DNA from: Rhodobacterales bacterium
GTDB lineage: Bacteria > Pseudomonadota > Alphaproteobacteria > Rhodobacterales > Rhodobacteraceae
Length of the DNA stretch: 55,789 nucleotides
Assembly: GCA_002747325.1 (NCBI GenBank)
Contig: PDOZ01000037.1
Span: 1 to 55,789, forward strand
Direction of reading: 5' to 3'
How positions within the stretch are numbered: the first letter of the stretch is position 1; the number at the start of each line of letters is the position of its first letter. A model generated the notes under the pieces. The model was not told the DNA's origin. It saw only the letters and a program-made list of their open reading frames with translations, and made no database searches. Shown piece by piece: positions 16,190-26,200 of this stretch. Position numbers and translations under genes: made by a program.

Positions 16190-17332
16190 ATGGGAATTTT
16201 AGACTTTCTGACCGGCGAGTTTATCGACGTCATCCACTGGACCAGCGACACGCGCGACACCATGGTCTGGCGCTTTGAGCGCGAGGGGCATGCGATCAAA
16301 TACGGCGCCAAGCTGACCGTGCGCGAGGGGCAATCGGCGGTGTTCGTGCATGAAGGCCAACTGGCGGATATTTTCACGCCGGGGCTGTATATGCTCGAAA
16401 CCAACAACATGCCGATCCTGACCACGTTGCAACACTGGGACCACGGCTTCCAATCCCCCTTCAAATCCGAAGTGTATTTCGTCAACACGACCCGCTTCAC
16501 CGATCTGAAATGGGGCACGAAAAACCCGATCATGTGCCGCGACCCGGAGTTTGGCCCGGTGCGCATCCGCGCTTATGGCACCTATTCCGTGCGCGTCACC
16601 GATCCGGGCAAGTTCCTTGTCGAAATCGTCGGCACGGACGGCGAATTTACCATGGATGAAATCTCCTATCAGGTGCGCAACATCATCGTGCAGGCCTTCT
16701 CGCGCGTGGTCGCGGGCAGCCAGATTCCGGTGCTGGACATGGCGGCCAATACGAGCGAGCTGGGCAAGCTGGTCGCGGGGGAGATCACCAAGATCGTCGC
16801 GGAATACGGGCTGGAAATCCCGGAATTTTACATTGAAAACATCAGCTTGCCGCCTGCGGTCGAAGCGGCGCTGGACAAGCGGACCTCCATCGGCATCGTC
16901 GGCGATCTCGGCAAGTTCACCGCCTATTCCGCCGCCGAAGCCATGACCACCGCCGCCGCCAACCCGAATGGCGGAGGCGGTATGGGCGCAGGACTGGGCG
17001 CCGGGATGGGCATGGCCATGGGCGCGCAGATGGCCGGGATGGGCCAGCAACAGGTCGGGCCTTGGGGCGCAGCGCCGCAACAGGCCGCGCCCGCCGCCGT
17101 TGCCCCGCCGCCCCCGCCGCCGGTTGAAAAGGTCTGGCACATCGCGAAAAACGGCCAGACCACCGGCCCGTTCTCACGCGCCACGATGGGGCAGAAGGTC
17201 AGCGCTGGCGAGGTCGACCGCGATACGCTGGTCTGGACCGCCGGGCAGGACGGTTGGCTCAAGGCGGGCGAGGTTCTTGACCTTGCACAACTTTTCACCA
17301 TCGCCCCGCCGCCCCCGCCGCCGGGCATCTGA
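16190..17332 (+). CDS. SPFH-domain protein with C-terminal GYF_2-like domain
   Basis: A 380-aa protein. Residues 1 to about 240 form an SPFH/band-7-type domain like B. subtilis YdjI (virion-core-protein annotation): FIDVIHWTSD, MVWRFE, VREGQSAVFVHEGQ, and the later YGLEIPEFYIENISLP. There is no N-terminal membrane helix. A Gly/Met/Ala-rich stretch (about 262-290) and Pro-rich linkers follow, then a GYF_2-like domain (about 318-368: WHIAKNGQTTGPFS, then TLVWTAGQDGWLKAGEV) and a final PPPPPP tail. AAAGGAG precedes the ATG. SPFH proteins of this type scaffold or recruit partners at membranes; YdjI helps localise PspA. The GYF domain probably binds proline-rich partners. Confidence 0.85.
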   Translation: MGILDFLTGEFIDVIHWTSDTRDTMVWRFEREGHAIKYGAKLTVREGQSAVFVHEGQLADIFTPGLYMLETNNMPILTTLQHWDHGFQSPFKSEVYFVNTTRFTDLKWGTKNPIMCRDPEFGPVRIRAYGTYSVRVTDPGKFLVEIVGTDGEFTMDEISYQVRNIIVQAFSRVVAGSQIPVLDMAANTSELGKLVAGEITKIVAEYGLEIPEFYIENISLPPAVEAALDKRTSIGIVGDLGKFTAYSAAEAMTTAAANPNGGGGMGAGLGAGMGMAMGAQMAGMGQQQVGPWGAAPQQAAPAAVAPPPPPPVEKVWHIAKNGQTTGPFSRATMGQKVSAGEVDRDTLVWTAGQDGWLKAGEVLDLAQLFTIAPPPPPPGI

Positions 17333-17343
17333 GGGATCGGTAA

Positions 17344-18465
17344 GTGACTGATTTCGAAACAGAAACCGAAGCCGCGCAGCCGGAACGCGAACATCGCTTC
17401 CCCTGCGCGGCCTGCGGCGCAGACATGCGCTTCAACGCCGAGGCGGGCGAGCTGGTCTGCGACCATTGCGGTGCCCGGCAGGAAATCGACGAACCGACGC
17501 CGCAGCTCGCCGGCATCCGCGAACAGGACTTTCGGGAGGCGCTCGACGCGCGCCTGCCGGAAGCGGAAATGGAGGAAACACGGGTTTCCACCTGCCCCAA
17601 CTGCGCCGCACAAATCGAGTTCGATGCGGACATCCACGCCGCCGAATGCCCCTTCTGCGCCACGCCCGTCGTCACCGACACCGGCATCCAGCGCCAGATC
17701 AAACCGCAAGCCCTCCTGCCCTTCGCCATCGAAGAGGAACGCGCGCGCAAGGCGATGAACGACTGGCTCGGCAAGCTGTGGTTCGCACCGAACGGCTTGC
17801 AGGAATATGCCCGCAAGGGTCGGAAAATGAACGGCATTTACGTTCCCTTCTGGACCTATGACGCCGACACCAAATCCCGCTACACCGGCCAGCGCGGCAC
17901 CGAATACACCGTCACCCGCACCGTGATGCGCGACGGAAAACCGACGCAGGTCAGCGAAACCAAAGTGCGCTGGACCCCGGTTTCGGGCCGGGTGGCGCGG
18001 TTTTTTGACGACGTATTGGTGTTGGCTTCCAAGTCCTTGCCAAAGAAATATACCGACGCCTTGCAGCCTTGGGATCTGGAGGCGCTGGAGCCGTATCGAC
18101 CGGAATTTCTCGCCGGATACCGCGCCGAAGGCTATCAGATCGCGCTGTCCGAGGGCTATGACGAGGCGCGCGCCTATATGGACCGGGTGATCCTGCGCGA
18201 CATCAAGTTCGACATCGGTGGCGACCGGCAATTAGTAAGCACCGTCGACACCACGGTCAGCGACGTGACTTTCAAGCATATTCTGCTGCCGGTCTGGCTC
18301 GCCGCGTATAAATTCCGCGGCAAGAGCTATCGCTTCGTGGTTAACGGGCGGACCGGGCAGGTGCGGGGCGAGCGGCCGTGGAGTTGGATCAAAATCACCT
18401 TCGCGGTGCTGGTGGGGCTGGCGATTGCGGGCGCCATCGGTTACTTTATTGCGCAAAATCAGTGA
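17344..18465 (+). CDS. Double zinc-ribbon membrane protein, YdjG-like
   Basis: A 373-aa protein with two zinc ribbons at the N-terminus (Cys21/Cys24 with Cys39/Cys42, and Cys84/Cys87 with Cys102/Cys105), a central soluble domain and one C-terminal transmembrane helix at about residues 346-368. Automatic annotation often calls such proteins replication-factor-Y or helicase-like, which nothing here supports. The closest described relative in layout is B. subtilis YdjG, which with YdjH recruits the PspA homologue YdjF to the membrane. The start is GTG with GAGG upstream, 11 bp after the SPFH gene, so it is the last gene of the operon. Confidence 0.78.
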   Translation: MTDFETETEAAQPEREHRFPCAACGADMRFNAEAGELVCDHCGARQEIDEPTPQLAGIREQDFREALDARLPEAEMEETRVSTCPNCAAQIEFDADIHAAECPFCATPVVTDTGIQRQIKPQALLPFAIEEERARKAMNDWLGKLWFAPNGLQEYARKGRKMNGIYVPFWTYDADTKSRYTGQRGTEYTVTRTVMRDGKPTQVSETKVRWTPVSGRVARFFDDVLVLASKSLPKKYTDALQPWDLEALEPYRPEFLAGYRAEGYQIALSEGYDEARAYMDRVILRDIKFDIGGDRQLVSTVDTTVSDVTFKHILLPVWLAAYKFRGKSYRFVVNGRTGQVRGERPWSWIKITFAVLVGLAIAGAIGYFIAQNQ

Positions 18466-18471
18466 GATAGC

Positions 18472-19146
18472 ATGTCTGACTTCGACGCCTTCAGCCGCAT
18501 CCTGCACGCCCGCCATTCCTGCCGGGGCTTTCTTGACACGCCCGTGCCCCGCGCGGAAATCGAGGCCATTCTGCGCGCCGCGCAGCGGGTGCCAAGCTGG
18601 TGCAACGCCCAGCCGTGGCAGGTTGAAATTACCCAGCCGGACGAGACCCGCCGCCTCGGCGCGGCCCTGACCGACCACGCAGCAAACAATCCGCCACAGC
18701 CCGATCTGCCCTGGCCCGAGCGCTATTCCGGCGCGCATCAGGAGCGGCGGCGCACCTGCGGCTGGCAGCTTTATGACGCGGTGGGTGTGACCCGCGGCGA
18801 CCGCGAAGGGTCCGCCCGCGAGATGACGCGCAATTTTGACTTTTTCGGCGCGCCGCATATCGCACTGATCACCTCCGGCGCCGAATTGGGCGCCTATGGC
18901 GCGATGGATACCGGCGGATTTGTCGCCGCTTTTTGCCTTGCCGCACAGGCGCGCGGGCTTGGCTCCGTGCCGCAAGCCGCCCCCGCCGCCTATGGGCCGT
19001 TCCTGCGCGACTGGTTCGGCCTTGGCGATGACCGGCTGATCCTCGCCACCATCGCCTTTGGCTCCAAAGACCCGGACCATCCGGCCAACGCCTTTCGGAC
19101 AGAGCGCGCGCCGCTCGGAGAGTGGGTCCACTGGAGGGACGGCTGA
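18472..19146 (+). CDS. Nitroreductase family protein
   Basis: A 224-aa FMN-dependent nitroreductase-fold oxidoreductase. The N-terminal [14 protein letters not shown] and [15 protein letters not shown] correspond to the FMN-phosphate-binding and isoalloxazine-contacting segments, and the C-terminal [17 protein letters not shown] is the usual end of the fold. It likely reduces nitro, quinone or enone compounds with NAD(P)H; the physiological substrate is unknown. It starts 6 bp after the zinc-ribbon gene, so it may be co-transcribed with the membrane operon, and overlaps dtd by TGATG. Confidence 0.87.
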   Translation: MSDFDAFSRILHARHSCRGFLDTPVPRAEIEAILRAAQRVPSWCNAQPWQVEITQPDETRRLGAALTDHAANNPPQPDLPWPERYSGAHQERRRTCGWQLYDAVGVTRGDREGSAREMTRNFDFFGAPHIALITSGAELGAYGAMDTGGFVAAFCLAAQARGLGSVPQAAPAAYGPFLRDWFGLGDDRLILATIAFGSKDPDHPANAFRTERAPLGEWVHWRDG

Positions 19147-19583
19147 TGCGGGCGCTGGTGCAACGGGTCAGCGCGGCGCAGGTCGATGTTGCGGGGGAAA
19201 CCGTCGGGCAGATCGCGGCGGGATACCTGATATTGGTCTGCGCCATACACGGCGACGGGCCAGAAAACGCGCGTAAACTGGCCACGAAAATCGCCAATAT
19301 GCGGGTGTTTCAGGACGCGGCGGGCAAGATGAACCGCTCGCTGCTGGACACGGGCGGCGCGGCGCTGGTGGTGAGCCAGTTCACCCTCGCCGCCGATACC
19401 TCTTCCGGCAACCGCCCCGGCTTTTCCAACGCCGCGCCCCCCGACGAAGGCGAACGGCTTTACGCACTTTTTTGCGAGGAATTACAATCGCTTGGCGTGC
19501 CGGTGGAAACCGGGAAGTTCGGGGCGAACATGCAAGTCAGCCTGACCAATGACGGGCCGGTGACGATCTGGCAGGAGTGGTGA
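19146..19583 (+). CDS. dtd: D-aminoacyl-tRNA deacylase
   Basis: A 145-aa DTD1-type enzyme that hydrolyses D-amino acids (and glycine) from mischarged tRNA. The two signature elements are present: [20 protein letters not shown] around residue 77 and the cross-subunit Gly-cisPro motif in [11 protein letters not shown] near the C-terminus. It begins [15 protein letters not shown] as in the family, which supports the ATG at 19146 overlapping the nitroreductase stop. It ends directly against hisG, tail to tail. Confidence 0.95.
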   Translation: MRALVQRVSAAQVDVAGETVGQIAAGYLILVCAIHGDGPENARKLATKIANMRVFQDAAGKMNRSLLDTGGAALVVSQFTLAADTSSGNRPGFSNAAPPDEGERLYALFCEELQSLGVPVETGKFGANMQVSLTNDGPVTIWQEW

Positions 19584-20276
19584 CTACAGCCCTAGCCGAT
19601 CGCGCAGCGCTTCCATCACCGCCCGATCCTCGCGGCTCCAATCGGCCTTGCGCGAGCGGAAAAGCGTGGCCTGTGAGCGATGTACCGGGCCGCCTTCCAG
19701 CACCTTCAGGTGATTGGCGCGCAGGGTTTCGCCAGTGGAGGTGATGTCGGCAATGGCCTCGGCGGTCTGGTTCTTCACCGTGCCCTCCGTCGCCCCCTGA
19801 CTATCGACCAGTTGGTAATCCGCAATGCCCTCTTCGCGCAAAAATTCACGCACCAGACGGTGATATTTGGTCGCGATGCGCAGGCGGAAACCGTGTTCGC
19901 GCCGAAACGCGGCAGCAACGGCGTCGAGGTCATCAATCGTCGTCACATCGACCCAGATTTGCGGCACCGCAATGATCAGATCCGCATGGCCAAACCCCAT
20001 CCCGACCAGTTCCTCGACCTTTCCGGACCAATCGGGCAGCTTTTCGCGCACGAGGTCAGACCCGGTCACGCCAAGGTGAATGCGCCCGGCGGCCAGTTCG
20101 CGCGGGATTTCACCGGCGGAAAGCAGCACCAGTTCGACGCCCTCAATGCCGGAAACCGCGCCGGAATATTCCCGGTCGCTCCCGGTGCGCGCCAGCTCAA
20201 TCCCATGCTTGCCAAACCAGCCGAAGGTCTTTTCCATCAACCGCCCCTTGGACGGCACGCCAAGCTTGATCGTCAT
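19584..20276 (-). CDS. hisG: ATP phosphoribosyltransferase, short form
   Basis: A 230-aa HisG(S), the catalytic subunit that joins ATP and PRPP in the first step of histidine biosynthesis. It lacks the C-terminal ACT-like regulatory domain of long HisG (~300 aa) and so needs HisZ, encoded immediately upstream. Visible features: KLGVPSKGRL at the N-terminus, HLGVTGSDLV near 68, and the PRPP-binding-loop-like segment LVDSQGATEGTVKNQTAEAI near 160. The ATG overlaps the hisZ stop (ATGA), coupling expression of the two subunits. Confidence 0.95.
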   Translation of the reverse strand: MTIKLGVPSKGRLMEKTFGWFGKHGIELARTGSDREYSGAVSGIEGVELVLLSAGEIPRELAAGRIHLGVTGSDLVREKLPDWSGKVEELVGMGFGHADLIIAVPQIWVDVTTIDDLDAVAAAFRREHGFRLRIATKYHRLVREFLREEGIADYQLVDSQGATEGTVKNQTAEAIADITSTGETLRANHLKVLEGGPVHRSQATLFRSRKADWSREDRAVMEALRDRLGL

Positions 20277-21361
20277 GCCCCGCCCTCCGTCAGCGCCAAT
20301 ACCAGTTCCGGGCGGATCACCGCCCCCACGGCGGGAATTTCACGCCCCTGCCCCAGCACCCGCGTCAGCGCGTCATAGCGTCCGCCGGTGGCAACGGGGG
20401 GCAGATCGGGGCGAGTTTCGGCGTAAAATCCGAAGACGAACCCATCGTAATATTCCAGCGCGGTGCGTCCGTAAGAACCTTCGAAATCAAGGGTTTCGAC
20501 GTCAATTCCCCGCGCCGTCAGTGCATCGACCCGGCGGCGGAACCGCTCGGCGGCGGGGCCAATGGCAGGCATATCCACCGCGAGATCGAGCAAATGTTCG
20601 CCCGCATCTGCCGCATTGCTGCGCAGCGCCAGCAAATCCTCCACCAGCCGCAGTTGCGCCGCCGGGATCGGCGGGGTCTGGGCATCTTCGCGCAGGGCGT
20701 TCACCCGCGCTTCGATCTCCGCCCGGCTGCGCAAGCCAATCTCCGGCGCGTCACAGGCCATCGGGTCCGCCGCCGCGATCAATTCCGCACGGCCTTTAGG
20801 CATCGGCGCCCGGCCCGCGAAACGTTCCAACAGGGCGCGAAAACGGCGCGGGCGCCAGAGATGCCGCAAGAGCGCGCCCTTGCGCCGCTCCGAGGTTTCC
20901 AACCCGGCAACAGCGGCGCGCAACAGCCCCATATCCCCGGTCGCTGCCCGCAATCCAAGCGGCGCAAGCACCTCAGAAATAAGGGAAAAAACCTCGGCAT
21001 CGGCGGAGGCGGGGTCGTCGCGTTCAAACAGCTCATAGCCGACTTGCAGGCTCTCCGGCGAACGGTGCGCCGCCTCTTCCTGCGCGCGGAAAACCTCGCC
21101 AGCATAGGTGTAACGCGCCGGTTCCGAACCCTCTGCCATGTGCATTTTCACCACCGGCACCGTAAAGTCCGGCCGCAACATCGCCTCGCCGATCACCGGG
21201 TCATGGGTGACGTAAGCGCGGGCGCGGATGTCCTCGCCGTAAAGGTCGAGCAGGGTGCCCGCCGGTTGCAGGATTTCCGCCTCGACCGGACGCGCTCCAG
21301 CCGCCTCAAACTGCGCCTGCAAGCGCGCCGCTTCCGCCCGAATGGCCGCTTTGCTAGCCAT
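20273..21361 (-). CDS. hisZ: ATP phosphoribosyltransferase regulatory subunit
   Basis: A 362-aa HisZ, a catalytically inactive paralogue of histidyl-tRNA synthetase that activates short HisG and confers histidine feedback. It keeps the HisRS-like core: [50 protein letters not shown] and late [17 protein letters not shown] with [12 protein letters not shown]. Two adjacent ATGs (21364, 21361) overlap the hisS stop by 8-11 bp; I chose the inner one. The hisS-hisZ-hisG order places the synthetase next to its paralogue, as is common in Rhodobacterales. Confidence 0.92.
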   Translation of the reverse strand: MASKAAIRAEAARLQAQFEAAGARPVEAEILQPAGTLLDLYGEDIRARAYVTHDPVIGEAMLRPDFTVPVVKMHMAEGSEPARYTYAGEVFRAQEEAAHRSPESLQVGYELFERDDPASADAEVFSLISEVLAPLGLRAATGDMGLLRAAVAGLETSERRKGALLRHLWRPRRFRALLERFAGRAPMPKGRAELIAAADPMACDAPEIGLRSRAEIEARVNALREDAQTPPIPAAQLRLVEDLLALRSNAADAGEHLLDLAVDMPAIGPAAERFRRRVDALTARGIDVETLDFEGSYGRTALEYYDGFVFGFYAETRPDLPPVATGGRYDALTRVLGQGREIPAVGAVIRPELVLALTEGGA

Positions 21362-22940
21362 CATAACTCTCCAGAACCCGCCGCACTTCGGCCACCAGAT
21401 CGCCCCGCGCCACCTCAAATTGCGAAGGCCGCTCCTTCCATTCTTCCAGCGTCGCATTCTCCGCGATTTTCGCGCCAAGGATCAGATCCTTGATCTGCAC
21501 CCGGCCCGCTTCGAACTCGTCCGACCCGGCAATGACCGCGACCGGCGAACGGCGTTTATCGGCGTATTTCAACTGGTTACCGAAATTCTTCGGGTTGCCG
21601 AGATACATTTCCGCCCGGATACCCGCCGCACGCAACTCGCCCACCATGGCCTGATACTGCGCCAGATGCGCCTTATCCATCACCGTGACCACAACCGGCC
21701 CCGGCCCCGGATCGGCCGCACGGCCCTTGGCACGCAGCGCCGCCAGCAAGCGATCCACCCCGATGGAAACCCCCGTCGCGGGCACCGGCTGGCCGGTGAA
21801 GCGCTTGACCAGATCGTCGTAGCGCCCGCCCCCGGCAACGGAGCCGAACTGACGCGGGCGACCCTTGTCATCGAGAATTTCAAAGGTCAATTCCGCCTCG
21901 AACACCGGGCCGGTATAATAGCCAAGCCCGCGCACCACGGAAGGGTCAATGACAATGCGGTCCGGGCCATAGCCCTGCGCGCTCAAAAGCCGTGATATTT
22001 CGATGAGTTCATCAACACCCTCAATGCCTTGAGGACTCTTTTCAACAATTCTCCTAAGTTCCTTCAAGGTATTTTCTTGAACAGCTTTCGAGACTTCCAA
22101 ACTCTTAAATGCACCTTCACTACTAGCAGCGATTTGCCCACCACCTTTTCCAACAGGCCTCTGGATTCCCAACCCACCTAAGTTCGCTTGCTGGTGGCCT
22201 GAAGTTAGAAACAATATTACTGGTTCTATCTGCTCGGGCGCCAACCCAACCCCATCGATATAGGCGCCGGACGCATCCAGCCGGCCTTCGCCGAGCAACG
22301 CCCGCACCCCCGCTTCGCCGACCTTGTCGAACTTGTCGATGGTGCGCAAAACGTCGTCGCGCGCCGCCCCGTCGGCCACGCCCATGACCTCCAGAACCCC
22401 GTTCAGCACCTTGCGGTTATTGACCCGGATCAGGTAATCGCCGCGCGGGATACCAACCGCCTCCAGCGTATCGGCCAACATGGCGCAAATCTCCGCATCC
22501 GCCGCCGGGCTGGCCGAACCGACCGTATCGGCATCGCATTGATAAAACTGACGAAACCGCCCCGGACCGGGCTTTTCGTTGCGCCAGACCGGACCCATGG
22601 CGTAGCGCCGATAGGGGGTCGGCAGGTCGTTGCGGTGCTGGGCAAAAACACGGGCCAGCGGCGCGGTCAGATCATAGCGCAGCGCCAGCCACTTCTCATC
22701 ATCCGCCTCCTGCCAGGCAAACACCCCCTCATTCGGGCGATCCACATCCGGCAGGAATTTCCCCAGCGCCTCGACGGTTTCCACCGCCGAACTTTCCAGC
22801 GCATCAAAGCCATAGCGATGATAGACCGCAGCGATCTCTTTCAACATCGCATCACGCTCCCGCACCTCGGTCCCGAAATAATCGCGGAACCCTTTCGGGG
22901 TCTCCGCCTTGGGCCGCGGCTGTTTCTTCACTTTCGCCAT
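21354..22940 (-). CDS. hisS: Histidyl-tRNA synthetase with AT-rich internal segment
   Basis: A 528-aa class II synthetase that charges tRNA-His. Motif 1 lies near [17 protein letters not shown], motif 2 is [25 protein letters not shown], and the histidine-specific [11 protein letters not shown] and motif 3 [13 protein letters not shown] follow; the anticodon-binding domain is C-terminal. The protein is longer than I expect for the family (roughly 500). The extra residues fall in the loop after [10 protein letters not shown], where the DNA (about 22019-22245) becomes AT-rich with codon use unlike the rest. The frame stays open, so the gene is probably functional. Start chosen at 22940, with GGAGAAAA upstream, rather than 22991. 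Confidence 0.93.
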   Translation of the reverse strand: MAKVKKQPRPKAETPKGFRDYFGTEVRERDAMLKEIAAVYHRYGFDALESSAVETVEALGKFLPDVDRPNEGVFAWQEADDEKWLALRYDLTAPLARVFAQHRNDLPTPYRRYAMGPVWRNEKPGPGRFRQFYQCDADTVGSASPAADAEICAMLADTLEAVGIPRGDYLIRVNNRKVLNGVLEVMGVADGAARDDVLRTIDKFDKVGEAGVRALLGEGRLDASGAYIDGVGLAPEQIEPVILFLTSGHQQANLGGLGIQRPVGKGGGQIAASSEGAFKSLEVSKAVQENTLKELRRIVEKSPQGIEGVDELIEISRLLSAQGYGPDRIVIDPSVVRGLGYYTGPVFEAELTFEILDDKGRPRQFGSVAGGGRYDDLVKRFTGQPVPATGVSIGVDRLLAALRAKGRAADPGPGPVVVTVMDKAHLAQYQAMVGELRAAGIRAEMYLGNPKNFGNQLKYADKRRSPVAVIAGSDEFEAGRVQIKDLILGAKIAENATLEEWKERPSQFEVARGDLVAEVRRVLESYDG

Positions 22941-23041
22941 GGTTTTCTCCTTCTTCCCGCGCGGTTTAGCCCGCCGCCGCGCATGGGGCAAGCAGCGTTA
23001 GGGTTCTATACAAATTCTTCGTGATCTGTCAGAGAAGCGGC

Positions 23042-23242
23042 ATGGATGAGATGACCTATCAGGAAAAGATCGCGCATCTGGAGCGCGTGGTGGACGAGTT
23101 GTCCGATGTGGTGGCGCGTCAGGATGCGGAACTGGTGCTGTTGAAGCGACAGGTGCGGATGCTGGTATCGCGCGAGGCGGACCGGGAAGCGGCGGGCAGC
23201 GGTGGGGTGATCCTGGGCGACGAACGGCCGCCACACTACTAA
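23042..23242 (+). CDS. slyX: SlyX family protein
   Basis: A 66-aa coiled-coil protein of the SlyX family: a heptad-rich helix (KIAHLERVVDELSDVVARQD, then LVLLKRQVRML) followed by a short tail ending GDERPPHY, the characteristic SlyX C-terminus. The family's molecular role is unknown despite the historical link to SlyD. The ATG at 23042 is followed by an alternative ATG at 23051. It overlaps the end of dnaE tail to tail by 4 bp and is divergent from hisS. Confidence 0.88.
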   Translation: MDEMTYQEKIAHLERVVDELSDVVARQDAELVLLKRQVRMLVSREADREAAGSGGVILGDERPPHY

Positions 23243-26200
23243 AGTTCCTCGACGCTCACCACCCCCGGCAAGCCTTTCAGCGCCGATTTGATCTGCGGGT
23301 TGAGCGGGTATTGCCGGCCCAGATCAATGGTGATCTCGCCGCCGCCGGGCAGGCTCGGGTCGCTCAGGCAGATGCTCACCTCGCCGGGCTTGGCCTTTTT
23401 CGCCGCCGCCCGCGCGCCGTCCAGAACCTGCTGGATCAGGGGCATCGCCGCCGCGTCATCGGAAAATAATTTCAGCGCCATGCCGCCCGCTTCCGCCGCA
23501 ATCGCGTCCGCAGGCGTCACCGCGCGGGCCAGCAATTTGAGCTGTTCCGCCTCCATCGTCGCCTCAACCGTGACCACCACATTCGCCCCGGTCTCGAGAT
23601 CGTCGCGGCATTTCTCCAACGTATCTGAGAAGATCGTAACCTCATAAAGTCCCGTCGGATCAGACAGTTGTGCGAAGGCGAAACGGTTGCCGCGCGCCGA
23701 TTTGCGCTCTTGCCGCCCGGCTACCGCCCCGGCCAACTTCTTCACGCACGGTCCCTTTTCCGCCTCCCGCGTCAGCTCTTCGAGCGTCAACACCCCCTTG
23801 CGTTTCAGCGCGGGCATGTAATCGTCGAGCGGATGGCCCGAAAGGTAAAAACCAATCGCCTTGTGTTCTTCCGCCAGCCGCTCATTGGCCAACCAATCCG
23901 GCGCGCCCGACAGGCGCGGCTCCGGCAAATCCTCCCCCGCCTCGCCGAAAAGCGAGACCTGCGCGGAAGCGCGTTGCTCGTGGATCGCGGCGGAATAGCC
24001 CACCAGCGCGTCGAGGCTGTCAAACACCCGCCGCCGGTTCGGGTCGAGCTGATCAAAGCCCCCCGCCCGCGCCAGCATTTCCAGCGGGCGCTTGCCGACG
24101 CGTTTCAGATCCACCCGGCGAGCAAGGTCAAACAGGGTGACAAACGCCCCCCCCTCCTCGCGCGCCGCCGTGATCAGTTTCATCGCCTCCACGCCGACAT
24201 TTTTCAGCGCGCCCAGCGCATACACCACCGCCCCGTCCTTGACGCTGAACGTCGCCTGAGAACGGTTAACGCAAGGGGGCACGATCTCGATATCCAGCCC
24301 CCGGCGCACCTCTTCGGCATAGACCCCGAGCTTGTCGGTGAGGTGAATATCGCAGTTCATCACCCCGGCCATGAACTCGACCGGATGGTTCGCTTTCAGC
24401 CAGGCGGTCTGATACGATACGACAGCGTATGCTGCGGCGTGCGACTTGTTGAAGCCGTAATTGGCGAACTTCTCCAACAGGTCGAACACCTCGGTCGCCT
24501 TCTTCGCATCGACCCCGTTGGCCTTCGCCCCCTCCTCGAATTTCGGCCGCTCCTTGGCCATCTCCTCGGCGATCTTCTTACCCATCGCCCGGCGCAGCAA
24601 ATCCGCGCCGCCAAGCGAGTATCCCGCCATGACCTGCGCGATCTGCATCACCTGTTCTTGATAAACGATAATGCCTTGAGTTTCCTCAAGAATATGGTCG
24701 ATCAGCGGGTGAACCGAGGCGATTTCGCGCTGCCCGTTCTTGACTTCGCAATAGGTCGGGATGTTTTCCATCGGCCCCGGACGGTAGAGCGCAACGAGGG
24801 CCACGATATCCTCGATCGTCGTCGGTTTCATCCGCCGCAGCGCGTCCATCATCCCCGTGCTTTCCACCTGAAACACGGCGACGGTTTTGGCGGAAGCGTA
24901 GAGTTTATAGGTGCGTTCGTCGTCCAGCGGAATGGCGTTGATCTCGTTCACCGCGCCGTCTGGCGGTGTATAAAGCGCCTCACCATCCGGTCCCGTATGG
25001 ATGTCGCGCCCCTGCCCCCGGATCAGGTCCACCGCGTTCTGAATCACGGTTAACGTCTTCAGCCCGAGGAAGTCGAATTTCACCAACCCGGCCTGCTCGA
25101 CCCATTTCATGTTAAATTGCGTGGCGGGCATGTCCGAGCGCGGATCGCGGTAAAGCGGCACCAGCGCGTCCAGTGGCCGATCCCCGATCACCACCCCGGC
25201 AGCATGGGTCGAAGCGTTGCGCAACAAGCCCTCGATCTGCTGGGCATAATCGAGCATCCGCCCGACGACCTCTTCCGCCCGCGCCTCCTCGTTGAGCCGA
25301 GGTTCATCGGCCCGCGCTTTCTCGATGGAAACCGGCTTCACCCCCTCGACCGGGATCAGCTTCGACAGCCGGTCAACCTGCCCGTAAGGCATCTGCAACA
25401 CCCGGCCCACATCGCGCACCGCCGCTTTTGACAACAGCGCGCCGAAGGTGATGATCTGCGCCACTTTGTCGGCGCCGTATTTCTCCTGCACATAATGGAT
25501 CACCTCCTCACGGCGATCCATGCAGAAGTCGATGTCGAAATCGGGCATCGAAACCCGTTCGGGGTTGAGGAAGCGTTCGAAAAGCAGCGAGTAACGCAGA
25601 GGGTCGAGGTCAGTGATGGTCAGCGCATAGGCAACGAGCGAACCCGCGCCGGAACCACGCCCCGGCCCGACCGGAATGCTCTTATCCTTGGCCCATTTGA
25701 TAAAGTCGGCCACGATCAGGAAGTAGCCGGGGAAGCCCATGCCTTCGATAATGTCGAGTTCAAAATCCAGCCGCTCCTGATATTCCTCCGGCGAAACCGC
25801 GTGCGGAATGACAGCAAGGCGCGCCTGTAGCCCGGCATTGGCCTGACGGCGCAATTCCTCGACCTCATCATCGGCGAATTTCGGCAGGATCGGCTTGCGA
25901 CGATAGACCATGAAAGCGCAACGCCGCGCGATTTCCACCGTGTTTTCAATGGCTTCCGGCAGGTCGGCGAAGAGCGCCGCCATCTCCGCCGGGCTTTTGA
26001 GATAATGTGCGGGCGTCAGGCGGCGGCGCGGTTCCTGTTGATCGACATAGGCGCCCTCCGCGATGCAGATCAGCGCGTCATGGGCTTCGAACAGGTCCGG
26101 TTTGGGGAAGTACACATCGTTGGTAGCGACCAGCGGCAGGGCCATGGCATAGGCCATTTCCAGAAAGCCCGGCTCGGTCAGCCGCTCCGCTTCCGGCAAG

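Noticed and set aside
17344..18465. Primosomal protein N' or helicase for the zinc-ribbon gene
   Set aside because: There are no Walker motifs or helicase domains; the resemblance is only in the cysteine clusters.
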